This document shows positions 30,608 to 38,936 of a stretch of 64,000 bases of DNA, piece by piece. A program made the position numbers and the translations under genes. Under the pieces are notes generated by a model. It ran no database searches. It saw only the letters and a program-made list of their open reading frames with translations, and was not told the DNA's origin. The first letter of the stretch is position 1. The number at the start of each line of letters is the position of its first letter. The DNA is from Corynebacterium kalidii (GTDB lineage Bacteria; Actinomycetota; Actinomycetes; Mycobacteriales; Mycobacteriaceae): the NCBI RefSeq assembly GCF_022869005.1, contig NZ_JALIEA010000011.1, forward strand, positions 1-64,000, written 5' to 3'.

Positions 30608-32492
30608 GGTGGGCTCCTGTCGTGGTGTAGAGCGCGTCGATGTCGTCGGGGAAGTGGGCTGCGACGGGGCGTCGCCGGAGTTTCAGCGACGGGGTGAGTT
30701 CCTGCCTGTCGACGGAGAGTTCGCGGCCGAGGATGCGGAAGGTCCTGATCCGCTCCCACGGGTTGAGGGTGCCGTTGAGTTCGTCGACGTACCCCTGGAT
30801 CATCTCCCGGGTCCGCGGGTGGGCGGTGACCGCGGCGTAGTCGCCGGGCACGCCCGCGCGCCGGGCCCAGGCCGTGGCCGCCGCCTCGTCCAGGGTGACC
30901 AGGGCGCCCACGTACGGGCGTCCCTCGCCGACGACGACGATCTGCGACGCCACCGGGCACAGGCTCTTGAACCGGGCTTCGGTGGGGGCCGGTGCGACGT
31001 ACTTCCCGTTGGAGGTCTTGAACAGCTCCTTCTTCCGGTCGGTGACGCGCAGCCGGCCCCGGTCGTCGAGCTCTCCGATGTCTCCGGTGTGCAGCCAGCC
31101 GTCCGCGGTCAGCGTCCGGGCGGTCTCCGCGGGGTTGTCGTGGTAGCCGGCCATGACCCCGGGGCCGCGGACGAGGATCTCGCCGTCCTCGGCGATGTGG
31201 ACCTCGAAGCCCCGCAGCGGGGTGCCGACGGTCCCGGCCCGGTAGGTGGACGGCAGCCCCAGCGTCGCGACGTTCGTCTCGGTCATGCCGTACCCCTCCA
31301 GGACAGGCAGGCCCGCGGCGCCGAACCACCGGGAGATATCGGCGTCCAGTGCGGCGGACCCGGAGATCACGTAGCGGATCCGTCCGCCGAAACGTTCCCG
31401 CACGGTGGCGAACACCAGGCGGTCGGCGAGTCGGGCCTGGAGGCGGACCCAGCGCGACGCGGTGGTGGACCCGTCTCCGTGGTCGGCGTCGAAGACCGTC
31501 GTGCCGACCCGTCCGGCCCAGTGGAACAGCCGTTCCCGGATGCGGAGGGGGCCGGGGTTCCCGGCGACGGTCGTGGCGATCCCGGCGTAGGCCTTCTCGA
31601 AGATCCGGGGTACCGAGGCCATGAACGTCGGTCGTGCCACCCCGAGGTTCTCGACGATCCGGTCGACCCGGCCGTCGATGGTGGTCTCGAAACCCACGTG
31701 GAGCGGCAGCAGCACCATGAGCTTGCCCATGACGTGCGCGAGGGGGAGCCACAGGAACTGCCGGTCGTCGATGCCCAGCAAGGGGGCGTCGCGGCCCGTC
31801 GGTTCCGCGGCGACGGTGTCGGCGATGGCGCGGACCTGACCGACCCACACGCGGTGCGGCAGCAGCACGCCCTTGGGGCGTCCCGTGGTGCCGGAGGTGT
31901 AGATCAGGGTCGCCAGGTCGTCGGGGCGGGTGCCGTCGATGCGGGTGTCGACGACGTCCGGGGTGGTGGTCAGCAGGGCCCTCCCGTCGCGCCGGAGTTC
32001 GTCGACGGTGACGACCCAGTCGTCGGGACGGTCGGTGAGGGTGACGTCGAAGACCACCACCGTGTGCACCCGGGGCAGGTGGTCGCGCAGGGCGAGCAGT
32101 TTCGCCAGCTGTGCGGAGTCCTCGGCGAAGACGACGCAGGCGCCGGAGTCCCCGACGATGTGGAGGACGTCCGCGGCGACGGTGGTGGGGTAGACGGCGA
32201 CGGTCGCGGCCCCGGCGCACATGGTGCCGTAGGTGGCGGTGACCCAGTCGTAGCAGGTGGTGCTGGCGATGGCGACCCGGTCGCCGGGTTCGACGCCCAG
32301 GCCGATGAGCCCGGCGGCGACCTCCTCGGTGTCGGAGCCGACCCGCGACCAGGTGGCCACCGTCCAGTCGCGGGCGGGGGACGCGGGGTCGGGGTAGGTG
32401 TACGCCCGCCGGTGGGGTGTCGTGGCCACCCGACTGCGCAGCATGTGGCCGACGGTGGTGGTGTCGTGGGTCGTCTCGGTGGTGTCGGTCAT
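30597..32492 (-). CDS. Long-chain acyl-CoA synthetase, tandem copy 2 (631 aa)
   Basis: A paralogue of the following gene, co-linear over its whole length and with long identical stretches (for example LADRLVFATVRERFGGRIRY). The catalytic motifs LIYTSGTTGRPKGVL, EGYGMTET, GWLHTGDIGE and KKELFKTSNGK are intact. A local difference is VAPAPTEARFK where the partner has VAPALIEAEFK. The two genes form a head-to-tail duplication with divergence mainly around the acyl pocket region after the A5 motif, which suggests a changed substrate. GGAGGA before ATG. A 110-nt gap separates it from tetR and may hold a promoter. Confidence 0.9.
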   Translation of the reverse strand: MTDTTETTHDTTTVGHMLRSRVATTPHRRAYTYPDPASPARDWTVATWSRVGSDTEEVAAGLIGLGVEPGDRVAIASTTCYDWVTATYGTMCAGAATVAVYPTTVAADVLHIVGDSGACVVFAEDSAQLAKLLALRDHLPRVHTVVVFDVTLTDRPDDWVVTVDELRRDGRALLTTTPDVVDTRIDGTRPDDLATLIYTSGTTGRPKGVLLPHRVWVGQVRAIADTVAAEPTGRDAPLLGIDDRQFLWLPLAHVMGKLMVLLPLHVGFETTIDGRVDRIVENLGVARPTFMASVPRIFEKAYAGIATTVAGNPGPLRIRERLFHWAGRVGTTVFDADHGDGSTTASRWVRLQARLADRLVFATVRERFGGRIRYVISGSAALDADISRWFGAAGLPVLEGYGMTETNVATLGLPSTYRAGTVGTPLRGFEVHIAEDGEILVRGPGVMAGYHDNPAETARTLTADGWLHTGDIGELDDRGRLRVTDRKKELFKTSNGKYVAPAPTEARFKSLCPVASQIVVVGEGRPYVGALVTLDEAAATAWARRAGVPGDYAAVTAHPRTREMIQGYVDELNGTLNPWERIRTFRILGRELSVDRQELTPSLKLRRRPVAAHFPDDIDALYTTTGAHHAR

Positions 32493-32602
32493 GGTGGTCC
32501 TCCGGGCCAGGTGGATGGCACTATTGTTTCGGAAGCTAAGTAACTGGAGTGTGACGTGTCCTGCGGCAGGGGAGGCGGGGCCGGTCAGTCGTTTCGGTCG
32601 TG

Positions 32603-33208
32603 TCAGTCGTTGCGCGCGATGTCGGCGAGGATCGCCGACCAGGTCTCCAGGGCGTGGCGCTGGTGCTGCCGGGTGTCGACCAGGACCGAACCGAGCCCGA
32701 GCCCGCGGGCGACGTCGAGGGTGAGCCCCAGGAGCCGCCGGGTGTGCTGGTCGGACAGGTCGGCGTTCAGGGCCAGGGCCATGAGCTGGAACACCTCGCG
32801 GCCGTACCGGGCCTCCGCGGGGACGATCAGTTCGCGGAGTCCGGCGTCGGTGCTCGCGGCCGCCCAGATGTGGAGGGCGGCGTGGAACGGGCGGTTGCTG
32901 AAGAAGCCGAACACCAGCTCGAGGACGTCCTCGACCGGTGCACCGTCGCGACCGGTGGACAGTGCGGCGACGCTGGCACGCAGTTTCTGCGTCCGCTCCG
33001 AGAAGAACTCCTCGAGCGCCGCCTCGACCAGTGAGTCCCTGGTGGGGAAGTGGTGTTGGGCGGCGCCCCGGGAGACGCCGGCGCGGGCGGCGACGGCGCT
33101 GACCGTCGTGGCCGGGAACCCGTGCTCGGACAGGGTCGCCAGTGAGGCCTCCAGCAGTCGACGCCGGGTCTCCCTGCTGCGTTCCTGCTGGGCTTCTCTG
33201 GCGGCCAT
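32603..33208 (-). CDS. TetR family transcriptional regulator (201 aa)
   Basis: The N-terminal helix-turn-helix (residues ~10-56) reads TRRRLLEASLATLSEHGF, TTVSAVAARAGVSRGAAQHH, FPTRDSLVEAAL, a clear TetR_N domain; the remaining ~140 residues are the helical ligand domain. Embedded in an acyl-CoA pathway, it probably represses that pathway and is released by an acyl-CoA or free acid intermediate. GGAGGA lies before ATG. The 73-nt upstream gap contains ACAGTCACTGT; a related sequence precedes the AtuA-like gene. Confidence 0.88.
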   Translation of the reverse strand: MAAREAQQERSRETRRRLLEASLATLSEHGFPATTVSAVAARAGVSRGAAQHHFPTRDSLVEAALEEFFSERTQKLRASVAALSTGRDGAPVEDVLELVFGFFSNRPFHAALHIWAAASTDAGLRELIVPAEARYGREVFQLMALALNADLSDQHTRRLLGLTLDVARGLGLGSVLVDTRQHQRHALETWSAILADIARND

Positions 33209-33232
33209 GGGTCCTCCGGCTTCTCGGTCAAA

Positions 33233-33245
33233 CGACAGTCACTGT
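33233..33245. promoter_or_regulatory. Candidate TetR operator before the regulator gene
   Basis: CGACAGTCACTGT contains the perfect palindrome ACAGT-C-ACTGT (33235-33245), 27 nt upstream of the regulator start. The decamer CGACAGTCAC recurs exactly at 40818-40827. Confidence 0.45.
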
Positions 33246-33281
33246 AACACCTGGTGTCCCCGCTTCAGCATCACGCCGACA

Positions 33282-34031
33282 TCACACCGCCCAGTTCGGG
33301 GGCCGCTTCTGGAGGAACGCGGTGATGCCCTCCAGCGCCTCCGGGGTGGCGAACAGTTCGGCGGACTTCGCGGCCAGGGCGTCCGCCCCGGCGTCGAACC
33401 CGTCGAGGATCTCCCGGTTGAGGATCCGCTTGGTCTCCCGGAGCCCCTGGGGGGAGCACTTCAACAGGCCCTCCGCGGTGCTCGCGGCCTGCGCACGGGG
33501 ATCGTCGACGACCTCCGTGACCAGGCCGGCGCGTGCGGCGGTGTCGGCGTCGAACCGTTCGCCGGTGAGCAGGTACCGCGAGGCGGCGCGGGACGACAGG
33601 CGCGGGAGGACGGTCAGCGCGATCATCGCCGGTGCGACACCGATCCTGGTCTCCGTCGTGGCGACGGAGGACCCCGGGGAGACGAACGCCATGTCGCAGG
33701 CGGCGAGCAGGCCCACCCCTCCGGCACGGACATTGCCGTCGACGACGGCGGTGACCGGCTTCGGCAGGTCGACGATGGTGCGCAGCAGTGCGATGAAACC
33801 GGCGGTGACCTGCTCCGGTGGGGTGTCCCCCACGGCGGCGAGGTCGGCGCCGGAGCAGAACGTCGACCCGGTGTGGTCGAGGATCACGCTGCGGACGCCG
33901 TCGTCCCCGGCCGCGGCGTCCAGGGCGTCGGTGAGGTCCCGGATCAGCGCCGGCGACAGGGCGTTACGACGGTCCGGGGCGTCGATCGTGATCCGGGTGG
34001 TGCTGTTCTCCGTGGTGGTGCTGATGGCCAT
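33282..34031 (-). CDS. Enoyl-CoA hydratase/isomerase family protein (249 aa)
   Basis: Crotonase fold: the first oxyanion-hole block is FCSGADLAAVG (about residue 57) and the second VRAGGVGLLAACD (about residue 101). The usual PGxGGTQRL stretch with the second catalytic Glu of true hydratases is replaced here by APAMIALTVLPRLSS, a variant also seen in other crotonase members, so the reaction may be hydration of an unusual enoyl-CoA or something else. GGGGAG before ATG; 14 nt after the dehydrogenase, so co-transcribed. In Atu-type pathways this would act after the carboxylase. Confidence 0.82.
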   Translation of the reverse strand: MAISTTTENSTTRITIDAPDRRNALSPALIRDLTDALDAAAGDDGVRSVILDHTGSTFCSGADLAAVGDTPPEQVTAGFIALLRTIVDLPKPVTAVVDGNVRAGGVGLLAACDMAFVSPGSSVATTETRIGVAPAMIALTVLPRLSSRAASRYLLTGERFDADTAARAGLVTEVVDDPRAQAASTAEGLLKCSPQGLRETKRILNREILDGFDAGADALAAKSAELFATPEALEGITAFLQKRPPNWAV

Positions 34032-34045
34032 GTCCTGCTCCCCGG

Positions 34046-35224
34046 TCAGTAGCTCTTCGGCAGACCCATGACGGTCTGTGCGACGTAGTTCAGCAGCATC
34101 TCGCGGCTGACCGGGGCGATGCGTGGCAGACGCGAGGCGGCGTACATGCGGGCCAGCCCGTACTCCGCGGTCAGCCCGTTGCCGCCGAGGGTCTGCACGG
34201 CCTGGTCGATCGACTTGGCGGACACCTCGCCGGCGGCGTACTTGGCCATGTTCGCCGCGGTCGCCGCACCGTCCAGGTCACCCTGGTCGAACCGTGCGGC
34301 GGCGTTACGGCACATCAGGCGGGCCTGCTCCAGCTCGATCCGGCACTGCGCCAGCGGGTGGGACAGGCCCTGGTGGGCGCCGATGGGGGTGTCCCACACG
34401 ACGCGCTCCTTGGCGTACTTCACCGCGGTGTCCAGGGCGTAGCGGGACATGCCCGTGGCCATCGCGGTGGCGATGATGCGCTCCGGGTTCAGCCCGACGA
34501 AGAGCTGGAAGATCCCGGCGTCGCTGTCGCCGACGAGGTCCTCGTCCTTCAGCCGGACGTCGTCGAAGTGCAGGGAGTACTGCCACTCGGGGAGCATGAC
34601 CTCGGTGGGGATCTTCGTCTTGGAGAAGCCCTCGGCGTCGGTGGGCACCATGAACAGCGCCGGCTTGAGCTTGCCGGTGCGCTCGTCGTGGGCGCGGGCC
34701 ACGACGAGCACGGCATCGGCCTGGTCCACCCCGGAGATGAAGGTCTTCTGGCCGTTGAGGATCCACTCGTCACCCTCCTTCTTCGCGGTGGTGGTGATGT
34801 TGTGGCTGTTCGTGCCGGCGTCGGCCTCGGTGATGCCGAAGGCGCTGATGAACTCGCCGGAGGCGATGCCCGGCAGCCACCGCTGCTTCTGGTCGGGGGT
34901 GCCGAAGGCGGCGATGATCGACCCGCAGATGGCCGGGGACACCACGATCATCAGCAGACCGCAGCCCTGCGAGGACAGCTCCTCCTGGACGATGGAGAGC
35001 TCCAGCAGGCCGGCGCCGCCTCCGCCGTACTCCTCGGGCAGGTTGACCCCGATGAAGCCGAGCTCACCGGCCTCCTTCCACAGTTCGGTCGGGTACTCCT
35101 TGGCGTCGGCCTTCCTGGCCATGTACTCGTAGCCGTACTTGCTCGCCAGGGCACGGACGGTCTTGCGCAGTTCCTCCTGCTCCGGGGTGTCGTTGAGCGG
35201 CATGCTGACCTGGGGCTGTGACAT
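34046..35224 (-). CDS. Acyl-CoA dehydrogenase (392 aa), citronellyl-CoA-dehydrogenase-like
   Basis: FAD enzyme of normal length. ITEADAGTNSHNITTTA binds flavin, and WILNGQKTFISG is typical. The C-terminus reads RIAPVSREMLLNYVAQ then TVMGLPKSY, unlike the YEGTSEI end of short-chain dehydrogenases; I recall this ending in AtuD-type and related enzymes acting on branched or isoprenoid acyl-CoA. AAGGAG precedes ATG. It lies 33 nt downstream of the carboxylase alpha gene and upstream of the crotonase in one operon. Confidence 0.85.
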   Translation of the reverse strand: MSQPQVSMPLNDTPEQEELRKTVRALASKYGYEYMARKADAKEYPTELWKEAGELGFIGVNLPEEYGGGGAGLLELSIVQEELSSQGCGLLMIVVSPAICGSIIAAFGTPDQKQRWLPGIASGEFISAFGITEADAGTNSHNITTTAKKEGDEWILNGQKTFISGVDQADAVLVVARAHDERTGKLKPALFMVPTDAEGFSKTKIPTEVMLPEWQYSLHFDDVRLKDEDLVGDSDAGIFQLFVGLNPERIIATAMATGMSRYALDTAVKYAKERVVWDTPIGAHQGLSHPLAQCRIELEQARLMCRNAAARFDQGDLDGAATAANMAKYAAGEVSAKSIDQAVQTLGGNGLTAEYGLARMYAASRLPRIAPVSREMLLNYVAQTVMGLPKSY

Positions 35225-35257
35225 GGTGAAAACTCCTTGTGAAGTGGGGTGTGGTGG

Positions 35258-37312
35258 TTATTCGTCGTTGTCGGGGGAGTCGATGACCGCCAGCAGGGTG
35301 CCGGTCTCGATGTGGTCCCCGGTCCCGGCGGCCAGTTCGGTGACCGTGCCGTCGGAGGTGGCCGAGATGGTGTGCTCCATCTTCATGGCCTCGATCGTCA
35401 TCAGTTTCTGACCGGTGGTGACGGTGTCACCGATGGCGACGAGCACGCTGGTCACCGTGCCCGGCATGGGTGCGACCAGGGCGCCTTCGGCGACGACGGC
35501 CGACGGGTCGTCGTACCGGGGACGCTCGGTCAGCGTGACCGGGCCGAGGGCCGAGTCCACCCCCACACCGCCACCGGGGTACCGGTGGACGGTGAGCGTA
35601 CGGCGGATCCCGTCGACCTCGACGGTTACGGTGGCGGCGTCGCCGGAGCCGCGGGCGGCACCCTGCGGTGGGGTGGTCTCCACGAGCCGGACGTCGTGGC
35701 CGGCCAGCGTCGTCGCCACCGCACCGGTGGACCGGGAGGAACGGACGACGGTGACCTCGACCTCGTGGTCGGTGCCCTGGCCACGGAAGTACCGGTGGGT
35801 TGTGCGGGCGTCGCCGAAGAGCCGGAACCCGGTGGCGACGTGGGGGTCGGGGCGTCTCGAGGCGGTGTCGGCCTCGGCGACGACGGCGGCGGCGAAGGCG
35901 GACACCGCCACCGCATCGTCGTCGGCGAGCGGTGCCGTCGACACCTCGGTGTGGGTGCTCTCCAGGAATGCGGTGTCGATGTCACCGGCGCGGAAGTCCG
36001 CGTCGTCCAGGACGCGGACCAGCTGGTCACGGTTGGTGCCGAGCCCGTGGATCCGGGCACGGCGCAGGGCCCCGCTGAGCCGTCCGACGGCCTCCGCGCG
36101 GGTCGGGGCCCAGGAGATGACCTTGGCCAGCATGGCGTCGTAGTTCACACCGACGACCGCCGGACGGCCCGGTGCGGCCTCCGGGCCGGCGTCCAGCCGG
36201 ATCCCCGGCACGACCGGTCCGGAGAACGACGAGACCACGTCGTCGAAGTCGAAACGCAGCACCTCCCCGGACATCGGCCGGTAGTCGTGGCGCGGGTCCT
36301 CGGCGTACACGCGGGCCTCCACGGCCCAGCCGTCGATGCCCGGCGGGGTGGCCGCGGGGAGCATCCGGCCGGCGGCGACGTCGAACTGCAGGCCCACCAG
36401 GTCCAGGCCGGTGGTCGCCTCGGTGACCGGGTGCTCCACCTGCAGCCGCGTGTTGACCTCCAGGAAGAAGAACTCGCCCTTGTCGTTGGCCAGGAACTCC
36501 ACCGTGCCGGCGCCGCTGTAGCTGATGGCGCGGGCGGCGGCGCGGGCGGCCTCGAACAGGCGGTCACGCATCCCGTCGACGCGTTCGACCAGCGGGGAGG
36601 GCGCCTCCTCGATGACCTTCTGGTGGCGCCGCTGGATCGAGCACTCACGCTCGCCGACGGCCCACACCCCGCCGTGGTTGTCGGCCATGAGCTGGACCTC
36701 GATGTGGCGCCCGGACTCGATGTAGCGCTCGATGAAGACCGTGCCGTCGCCGAAGGCGCTCTCGGCCTCCCGCACGGCCGCGGTGGTCCCGGACTCGAGC
36801 TCGTCGAGGGTGCGCACCACGCGCATCCCGCGGCCACCACCACCGGCGGAGGCCTTCACCAGCACCGGGAGCATCTCCTCGGTGATCTCCGGGGTCTGCA
36901 GGTTGGTGAGCACCGGGACCCCGGCGGCCTCCATCAGCTTCTTGGCCTCGGTCTTCGAGCCCATCGCGTCGATGGCCTCCGGCGACGGGCCGATCCACGT
37001 CAGCCCGGCGTCGATCACGGCGCGGGCGAAGGTGGAGTTCTCCGACAGGAAGCCGTACCCGGGGTGGACGGCGTCGGCGCCGGTGCGCTCCGCCGCGTCC
37101 AGCACGGCCGCGATGTCGAGGTAGGTCTCCGACGGGGCGTTACCGGGCAGGCGGACGGCGGAGTCGGCCTCCCGGACGAAGGGCTCACCGCTGTCGGCGT
37201 CCGAGTACACCGCGACGGTCGACAGACCCCGGCGACGGGCGGTGGCGAACACACGCCGGGCGATCTCGCCTCTGTTGGCGACGAGGACGGTGGAAAAATC
37301 TGTGTTGGTCAT
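35258..37312 (-). CDS. Acyl-CoA carboxylase alpha subunit: biotin carboxylase plus biotin carrier (684 aa)
   Basis: Carboxylates its own biotin with bicarbonate and ATP. The N-terminal biotin carboxylase domain starts VLVANRGEIARRV and has KASAGGGGRGM (ATP loop), EVNTRLQVEHPVTE and the catalytic region after it; a linker domain follows, and the C-terminal carrier domain has the biotinylation site EAMKMEH (Lys). This single-chain form is typical of methylcrotonyl-, geranyl- and some propionyl-CoA carboxylases. ATG at 37312 is preferred over ATG 37324 because GAGAGAAG lies just before it. The beta subunit gene ends 28 nt upstream. Confidence 0.88.
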   Translation of the reverse strand: MTNTDFSTVLVANRGEIARRVFATARRRGLSTVAVYSDADSGEPFVREADSAVRLPGNAPSETYLDIAAVLDAAERTGADAVHPGYGFLSENSTFARAVIDAGLTWIGPSPEAIDAMGSKTEAKKLMEAAGVPVLTNLQTPEITEEMLPVLVKASAGGGGRGMRVVRTLDELESGTTAAVREAESAFGDGTVFIERYIESGRHIEVQLMADNHGGVWAVGERECSIQRRHQKVIEEAPSPLVERVDGMRDRLFEAARAAARAISYSGAGTVEFLANDKGEFFFLEVNTRLQVEHPVTEATTGLDLVGLQFDVAAGRMLPAATPPGIDGWAVEARVYAEDPRHDYRPMSGEVLRFDFDDVVSSFSGPVVPGIRLDAGPEAAPGRPAVVGVNYDAMLAKVISWAPTRAEAVGRLSGALRRARIHGLGTNRDQLVRVLDDADFRAGDIDTAFLESTHTEVSTAPLADDDAVAVSAFAAAVVAEADTASRRPDPHVATGFRLFGDARTTHRYFRGQGTDHEVEVTVVRSSRSTGAVATTLAGHDVRLVETTPPQGAARGSGDAATVTVEVDGIRRTLTVHRYPGGGVGVDSALGPVTLTERPRYDDPSAVVAEGALVAPMPGTVTSVLVAIGDTVTTGQKLMTIEAMKMEHTISATSDGTVTELAAGTGDHIETGTLLAVIDSPDNDE

Positions 37313-37340
37313 GTCTTCTCTCATCTCTCGTTCGCGGCCG

Positions 37341-38936
37341 TCACATCCGGAAGACACCGAAGGCGTCGGTGCCCTCCACCGGACCGGAGTGGATGGCGGA
37401 CAGGGCCATCCCCACCACCGAACGGGTGTCGCGGGGGTCGATGATGCCGTCGTCGTAGAGCATCCCCGACATCTTCAGCGGCGCGGACTCCACGTCCGCC
37501 TGCGTCTTGAGCATGTCGAAGAGCTGCTTCTCGGCGTCCTCGGTGTAGTCGAGGCCACGGGCGCGGGCCGACTGGGCGCTGATGCTGCTGACCACGGAGG
37601 CGAGTTGTTCGGACCCCATCACCGCCGACCGTGCGGAGGGCCAGGCGAAGACGAACCGGGGGTTGAAGGCACGTCCGCACATCCCGTAGTGCCCGGCGCC
37701 GTAACTCGCGGCCGTGATCAGCGAGATGTGCGGGACCTCCGAGTTGGACACGGCGTTGATCATCATCGCGCCGTGCTTGATGATGCCGCCCTCCTCGTAC
37801 TCACGGCCGACCATGTAGCCGGTGGTGTTGTGCATGAAGATCAGCGGCGTGTCCGACTTGTTCGCCAGCTGGATGAACTGGGTCGCCTTCTGCGCCTCCT
37901 CGCTGAACAGCACGCCGCGGGAGTTGGCGAGGATGCCCACCGGGTAGCCGTGGACCTGCGCCCACCCGGTCACCAGTCCGGAGCCGTAGCGGGGCTTGAA
38001 CTCGTCGAACTCGCTGCCGTCGACGAACCGTCCGATGATCTCGTAGGGGTCGTAGGGGACCTTGAGGCCGTCGGGGACGATGCCCAGCAGCTCCTCCTCG
38101 TCGAGCACAGGGGCGGCGACGTCGGTGGCGGGGGTCTGGCCCTTGCGGCGCCAGTTCAGGCGACGGACGATGGAGCGTCCGATGCGGGCGGCGTCGAGCT
38201 CGTCGACGGCGAGGTAGTCGCCGAGGCCGGAGATGTCGGTGTGCATCTGGGCACCACCGAGGCTCTCGTCGTCGGTGACCTCACCGGTGGCGGCCTTGAC
38301 CAGGGGCGGGCCGGCGAGGAAGACCTTGGAACGTTCCTTCACCATGACCACGTGGTCGGACATGCCGGGGATGTAGGCGCCGCCGGCGGTGCAGTTGCCG
38401 TACACGATGGCGATGGTGGGGACGCCCGCCTTGGAGGCCTGCGTGATGGCGCGGAACATCGCGCCACCGGGGACGAAGACCTCCTTCTGGCTGCGCAGGT
38501 CCGCACCACCGGACTCGACCAGGGTGAGGACGGGCAGCCGGTTCTCCACGGCGATCTCCTGCAGCCGGTTGCATTTGCGCAGGGTCCATTCGTTGGAGGC
38601 GCCGCCCTTGACCGTCGGGTCGTTGGCGACGATCAGGCAGTCGACGCCTTCGACGGTGCCGATGCCGCCGACGACGGAGCCACCGACGGTGAAGTCCGTG
38701 CCGTACCCGGCCATCGTGCAGAGTTCGAGGAACGGGGAGCCCCGGTCGATGACGGAGTCGATACGCTCGCGCGGGGTCATCTTGCCCCGGCCGCGGAGCT
38801 TCTCCAGGGACTTCTCGCCACCGCCGGTGAAGGCGGTCTCGTAGGCCTCCCGGATCTCGCCGAGCTTCTCCTCCATCGACGCGCGGTTCGCCCGGTACTC
38901 CTCGGAGGTGGGGACGACGGCTGAGGGTGCGGTCAT
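37341..38936 (-). CDS. Acyl-CoA carboxylase beta subunit, carboxyltransferase (531 aa)
   Basis: Transfers CO2 from biotin to the acyl-CoA. Two carboxyltransferase halves are visible: the N half with VESGGADLRSQ, then FRAITQASKAGVPTIAIVYG and CTAGGAYIPGMSD, the C half with GVLFSEEAQKATQFIQL and ITAASYGAGHYGMCGRAF. This is nearer to methylcrotonyl/geranyl-CoA carboxylase beta subunits than to the propionyl-CoA type, judging by GGAYIPGMSD and YGAGHYGM. ATG at 38936 overlaps the stop of the AtuA-like gene (ATGA); the open frame upstream of it runs antisense to that gene and is not part of the protein. Confidence 0.9.
   Translation of the reverse strand: MTAPSAVVPTSEEYRANRASMEEKLGEIREAYETAFTGGGEKSLEKLRGRGKMTPRERIDSVIDRGSPFLELCTMAGYGTDFTVGGSVVGGIGTVEGVDCLIVANDPTVKGGASNEWTLRKCNRLQEIAVENRLPVLTLVESGGADLRSQKEVFVPGGAMFRAITQASKAGVPTIAIVYGNCTAGGAYIPGMSDHVVMVKERSKVFLAGPPLVKAATGEVTDDESLGGAQMHTDISGLGDYLAVDELDAARIGRSIVRRLNWRRKGQTPATDVAAPVLDEEELLGIVPDGLKVPYDPYEIIGRFVDGSEFDEFKPRYGSGLVTGWAQVHGYPVGILANSRGVLFSEEAQKATQFIQLANKSDTPLIFMHNTTGYMVGREYEEGGIIKHGAMMINAVSNSEVPHISLITAASYGAGHYGMCGRAFNPRFVFAWPSARSAVMGSEQLASVVSSISAQSARARGLDYTEDAEKQLFDMLKTQADVESAPLKMSGMLYDDGIIDPRDTRSVVGMALSAIHSGPVEGTDAFGVFRM

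Noticed and set aside
35249-37444. Long plus-strand open frame across the carboxylase alpha gene
   Set aside because: Shadow of a protein with a complete biotin carboxylase and carrier domain on the other strand.
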